Shown: piece after piece, positions 62,601-64,000 of the stretch
How the letters are laid out: the number at the start of each line of letters is the position of its first letter
Numbering within the stretch: position 1 is the stretch's first letter
NCBI RefSeq assembly: GCF_963678635.1
Contig: NC_087070.1
Location: 49,643,467 to 49,707,466 of the forward strand
Direction of reading: 5' to 3'
Source of the DNA: Symsagittifera roscoffensis
Lineage: Eukaryota; Xenacoelomorpha; Acoela; Convolutidae
DNA: 64,000 bases
The notes under the pieces: generated by a model
What the model was told of the DNA's origin: nothing
What the model saw: the letters and a program-made list of their open reading frames with translations, nothing else
The model's database searches: none
Translations under genes and position numbers: made by a program

Positions 62601-64000
62601 TGATTAGCGCTTTTTTTGATAACATTAATCCAACTTGAGAAAAATGGATCAATAGGTAAAGTTGTTATTCTGAAAATCTTTTAATTAAATTTCTGAAAAT
62701 TAAAATCTTTTAATTAAACTTCTGAAAATTAAATTAGAAATATTTCCTGCCTTTTCGCTCAAAACTAAAAACTAGAAATCTTTCACGCCTTTTCGCGTCA
62801 TTTCAACGTTCGTATTTGGAGAGTGCTGTTTACGTAACGTTCAGCAGATGAGTTTCAATTGAACTCCAAATTGCATATATACCTAAGTGCATTCATAAAA
62901 AAATTACGCCTGAAAAAGAAAACAAAAAATCACCAAGACCTATATAACTACGTTTATTACTCTTCGACTGAAAAAATGAAAGGTGGGGGCCAACGCCAGA
63001 AATTAGCCTCGAATTGATAAAGAAAAAATTTACTAAGTAACGGATTCGATCCTGCTGCCTCGAGATTAAACGTCCTTCCTTCTCAGCCACGGACGCTTAG
63101 CAATGGTCAAACACAAGCCAAAAAAGCAGAGAACTGATGCTATGAAATTTCTGATGCTACAGATTGTGATTATAGCAAGTGCCACAAAATGATAATTTTA
63201 CTTGCGAGCTAGGTTGAAAAAAGTAGAGTCATACTAACACACTACCCGGTTACCCCTCCCCCACCTTACACGAGCATTAATGTAATGAGTGGTTTTACAA
63301 GGTTGGCCATGAAGACCAAATATGTTTTTCATGGGCTAATTAGCCTGCATGTCAATTCAGAACAATCGGACAATGTGGATAATAAAAATTTGCAGGTGAG
63401 AGAAAGGAAAAAGAGCCCACTACACTAGTTAGTGTAAAAAATGCTCACGAATGACAGATTCACCCCTTCCAAAAACAACGGAATCTTACTTGGTCGATTG
63501 CTGTTTGCACTGTCGTAGCCTCCCCTGCCAGCACTGTTAAAAGCACCGCCTCCGCCTCTGCCAACTCTATCGAAGGGTCTGCCACCTGATGACATAGTCT
63601 TATACTGATGAGCACCGCCTCTGTTTACTGTCTCGCCAAATGAGTTATGATAACCTCCTCCTCCTCTGTGAAACTGATCCCCCCTGTTGAAATGTTGATT
63701 AGCCCCACCTCTTCCGAATTTATTTGCTGCGGGGGGCATACATCCAGCGTGCGGTAACGACTGGTCTTGATAATAATCCTGGTACTGTGCTGTTACATTA
63801 TTAGCTGGCTTTTCAAACTGGTTTTGACATTGATACTGTTGTTGCTGTTTCATTTTCTCGCGGTGCCTTAAACAAATTTTAGCAACATTAGCTGCTAGAA
63901 AAGGAAAATCATGAAATACCGATGCTTCGCATGTTTCAAGCAGTTTCCTGTTAAGTTAGAAATTAATCAAGCTTGGGAGTTTCAGCAGCTTCCAGATATA
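47524..64000 (-). CDS. Two-Tudor-domain protein with RGG box and C-terminal coiled coil (5' end outside window)
   Basis: Eleven exons: 63464-63947, 61238-61326, 60827-61054, 59762-60056, 58972-59217, 58629-58892, 57259-57396, 56548-56686, 56120-56266, 51307-51606, 47524-47672. Phases agree at every junction, all donors are GT, and the exons total 826 codons with the stop; the gene continues past 64000. Order: a helical stretch (FLAANVAKICLRHREKM); a Gln-rich segment; an RGG box (GRGG, RGGGG and similar, residues about 50-145); extended Tudor 1 (about 195-365) with GTVCLV, FRRAVIMY and VELIDFGE; a helical linker; extended Tudor 2 (about 440-675) with VQYTGKITQVTSPTDMYVQV, SGWCRANIVQF and VYLVDSG; an acidic/Ser tail with IKREP, a possible SUMO site; and a coiled coil (EALREEVAHLRDRVQCLEDQ). 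Proteins of this class bind methylated arginines and act in piRNA and germ granules. The exact orthologue (TDRD type) is not clear. Confidence 0.85.
47950..50120. repeat. Old array of about 165-bp diverged repeats in Tudor intron
   Basis: A box like GTAGTTTTTGAGAAAA recurs at about 48105, 48228, 48400, 48560, 49245, 49410, 49580, 49745, 49905 and 50080, mostly 160-175 bases apart. Around it each unit shares a run like GGGGCGTAGCCG, a Pu/Py stretch with CTTCCCAC or CTTACCAG, and CATTGAAAACC or similar. The series is interrupted at 48.6-49.2 kb by an unrelated insert with a long G-run (48799-48815). Units are strongly diverged, so the array is old. Confidence 0.7.
50385..50465 (-). repeat. tRNA-like SINE head
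   Basis: The minus strand has TAGGTTCGAATCTAG, a good B box, preceded by a weaker A-box region (AACCAGAGTTAACG). The sequence between the boxes has tRNA-like length, but the stem pairing is poor, so this is a SINE head rather than a working tRNA. Confidence 0.4.
50690..51085 (-). repeat. R2 repeat (tRNA-headed), copy 1
   Basis: The R2 family has a tRNA-like block (on plus: TCGGATTC...CTCAGCCAC.GAAGCTTAA) followed by GCAGAGAACAGATGCTATGAAATTTCCAATGCTACA-like text and ending GGTTGGAAAAAAG..GTACTAATACACTA. On the minus strand the block reads GGCTGAG.GG (A box) to GATCGAATCC (B box). Here the block is at 50858-50935. It lies in a Tudor gene intron. Confidence 0.65.
51866..52330. other. Coding-like patch of unknown origin
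   Basis: GC content rises and both strands have medium open stretches between 51.87 and 52.33 kb, but none reads as a known domain and none fits the phases of the flanking Tudor exons. It is probably a decayed transposon fragment inside the intron. Confidence 0.25.
52806..53060 (+). repeat. tRNA-derived SINE
   Basis: The head has an A box TGGCAAAGTGG (52814-52824) and a B box core GTTCGAGGC (52858-52866) at tRNA spacing, then an unrelated body with an A-run (about 52919-52926), CAGCGGCTCGCCGTGATGAG and CGTGGATAAATGGTCTTAA. The tail is shared with 33010-33130. Likely transcribed by RNA polymerase III when active. Confidence 0.75.
53061..53870. other. Tudor intron, AT-rich
   Basis: Intron sequence between the SINE and the next R2 copy. 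Nothing recognisable was seen. Confidence 0.4.
53880..54485 (-). repeat. R2 repeat, copy 2 (best tRNA head)
   Basis: The head on the minus strand (54292-54215) reads GTGGCTGAGTGGTTAGTGCG, a clear A box, with an anticodon-like ACTCATAATC and B-box-like GATCGAATCCGAGACG. The body carries TTTTCGTGAACTTTACACTTTTGCTG on the left and ATGCTATGAAATTTCCAATG and GGTTCGTACTAATACA on the right. Confidence 0.7.
54590..54870 (-). repeat. R2-related body fragment
   Basis: Shares TCGATCACGTTTTTTGTGGCCTTTA and the preceding GATCAATAGGAAAAGTTTTTATT with the other R2 bodies. The tRNA head is missing. Confidence 0.55.
55010..55880 (-). repeat. R2 repeat, copy 3 with two head-like blocks
   Basis: Head-like blocks lie at 55505-55575 (GGAATCGAACC with a degraded remainder) and 55681-55741 (CACGCACTTATGAGCCACGGATGCTTAAT). 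A 35-40 bp piece containing AAGTCAAACCGCGAAAAGAG is duplicated at about 55410 and 55450. It ends with GAAGGTTCGTACTAAT. The arrangement suggests one R2 copy inserted in another. Confidence 0.6.
57490..57850 (+). repeat. R1 repeat, copy 4
   Basis: Forward copy with TTAGGTCGACCAAATTGATTTT, CGGCGCGAGCTCTC, TTGGCGCCGAATGCGCC, GGGGGACCCTTTGGGTCGGC and GGGGTCGAATTCC (B-box-like), ending GGCGGACGC...TAAATCCGGT. It lies in the Tudor gene intron between exons at 57.4 and 58.6 kb. Confidence 0.8.
58225..58500 (+). repeat. R1 repeat, copy 5 (diverged)
   Basis: Forward copy with TTTCTAGGTCGACCAATTTGA, GAGTTCTGTACAGACGCTATT, GCGCATCACGCAA, GAAGCGCGCTCCCCGTC and a short AAATCCGCCCC end. The tRNA-like segment is missing. 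Confidence 0.6.
59663..59697. repeat. CT microsatellite
   Basis: A pure CT dinucleotide run of about 16 units, 65 bases from the exon ending at 59762 and inside the intron on its downstream side. Confidence 0.95.
60057..60826. other. Tudor intron between 60.06 and 60.83 kb
   Basis: AT-rich, with a TTAATTAAT-rich stretch near 60.65-60.71 kb. No other feature was recognised. Confidence 0.5.
61540..62350 (-). repeat. R2 repeats, body copies (partial)
   Basis: Two overlapping R2-type bodies: 61.54-61.78 kb (GTCGATCACGTATTTCGTGACC) and 61.90-62.35 kb (AAGTCGATCTCGTTTTTCGTG, then GCAGAGAACAAGTGTTATGCAATTTC and AGAAGGTTCGTAATAATACACTA). Intact tRNA heads were not seen. Confidence 0.6.
62510..63235 (-). 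repeat. R2 repeat, copy 5
   Basis: The tRNA-like head is at 63045-63102 (minus strand GTGGCTGAGAAGGAAGGACG to GGATCGAATCC). The body has CTTTCACGCCTTTTCGCG and CTTGCGAGCTAGGTTG. Also contains a 20-base local duplication (AAATCTTTTAATTAAA at about 62687 and 62704). Confidence 0.65.
63236..63425. mobile_element. Degraded copy of the 46.9-kb MITE
   Basis: Shares GAGTGGTTTTACAAGGTT, ATGAAGACCAAATAT and the right end GAAAGGAAAAAGAGCCC with 46931-47114, about the same length. The left terminal repeat is poorly kept and no clean target duplication was found. It begins where the R2 copy ends. Confidence 0.7.

Overview
The window is AT-rich metazoan nuclear DNA. Its genes are spliced, it carries many tRNA-derived short repeats, LTR retroelements and MITE-like elements, and nothing in it looks bacterial. 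Three host genes can be followed exon by exon, all on the minus strand: a cytochrome b561 (17268-29452), a troponin C/calmodulin-type EF-hand protein (36859-41759), and a long two-Tudor-domain protein that enters from the right edge (47524-63947). A short GC-rich ORF with a TATA box (33145-33375) is a possible fourth. The phylum cannot be fixed from sequence alone. Abundant SINEs, GC-AG introns and a Gypsy element with an env-position region would suit a larvacean tunicate, but that is a weak inference.

Layout. Bases 1-15400 form one broad, broken, minus-strand Ty3/Gypsy-like element with gag, RT, RNase H, integrase and a long env-position region; the whole stretch shows a strong T+G-rich plus strand. 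Bases 15400-17267 hold simple repeats and a 54-bp tandem duplication. The cytochrome b561 gene follows. Its first intron (about 10.5 kb) contains a second Ty3/Gypsy element, plus strand, 19364-26234, whose LTRs still match closely. Bases 29453-36716 are mostly gene-poor, with the small TATA-linked ORF, a SINE tail, a fragment of the first Gypsy family and a cluster of short repeats. The EF-hand gene has a 4.2-kb intron holding a decayed coding remnant and one copy of a dispersed repeat (called R1 here). From 41.8 to 47.5 kb there are R1, a diverged tandem repeat, a 0.66-kb foldback and a clean MITE with an 8-bp target duplication. The Tudor gene fills the rest; its introns hold an old array of about 165-bp repeats and several copies of a tRNA-headed repeat family (called R2 here).

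Function. The host genes are unrelated: a transmembrane ascorbate-dependent electron carrier, a muscle or calmodulin-type calcium sensor, and a Tudor scaffold of the kind that binds methylated arginines in germline RNA granules. Splice phases were checked by hand. The 255-residue cytochrome b561 restores the family's 34-34-39 spacing between heme histidines, and the visible Tudor exons sum to 826 whole codons including the stop.
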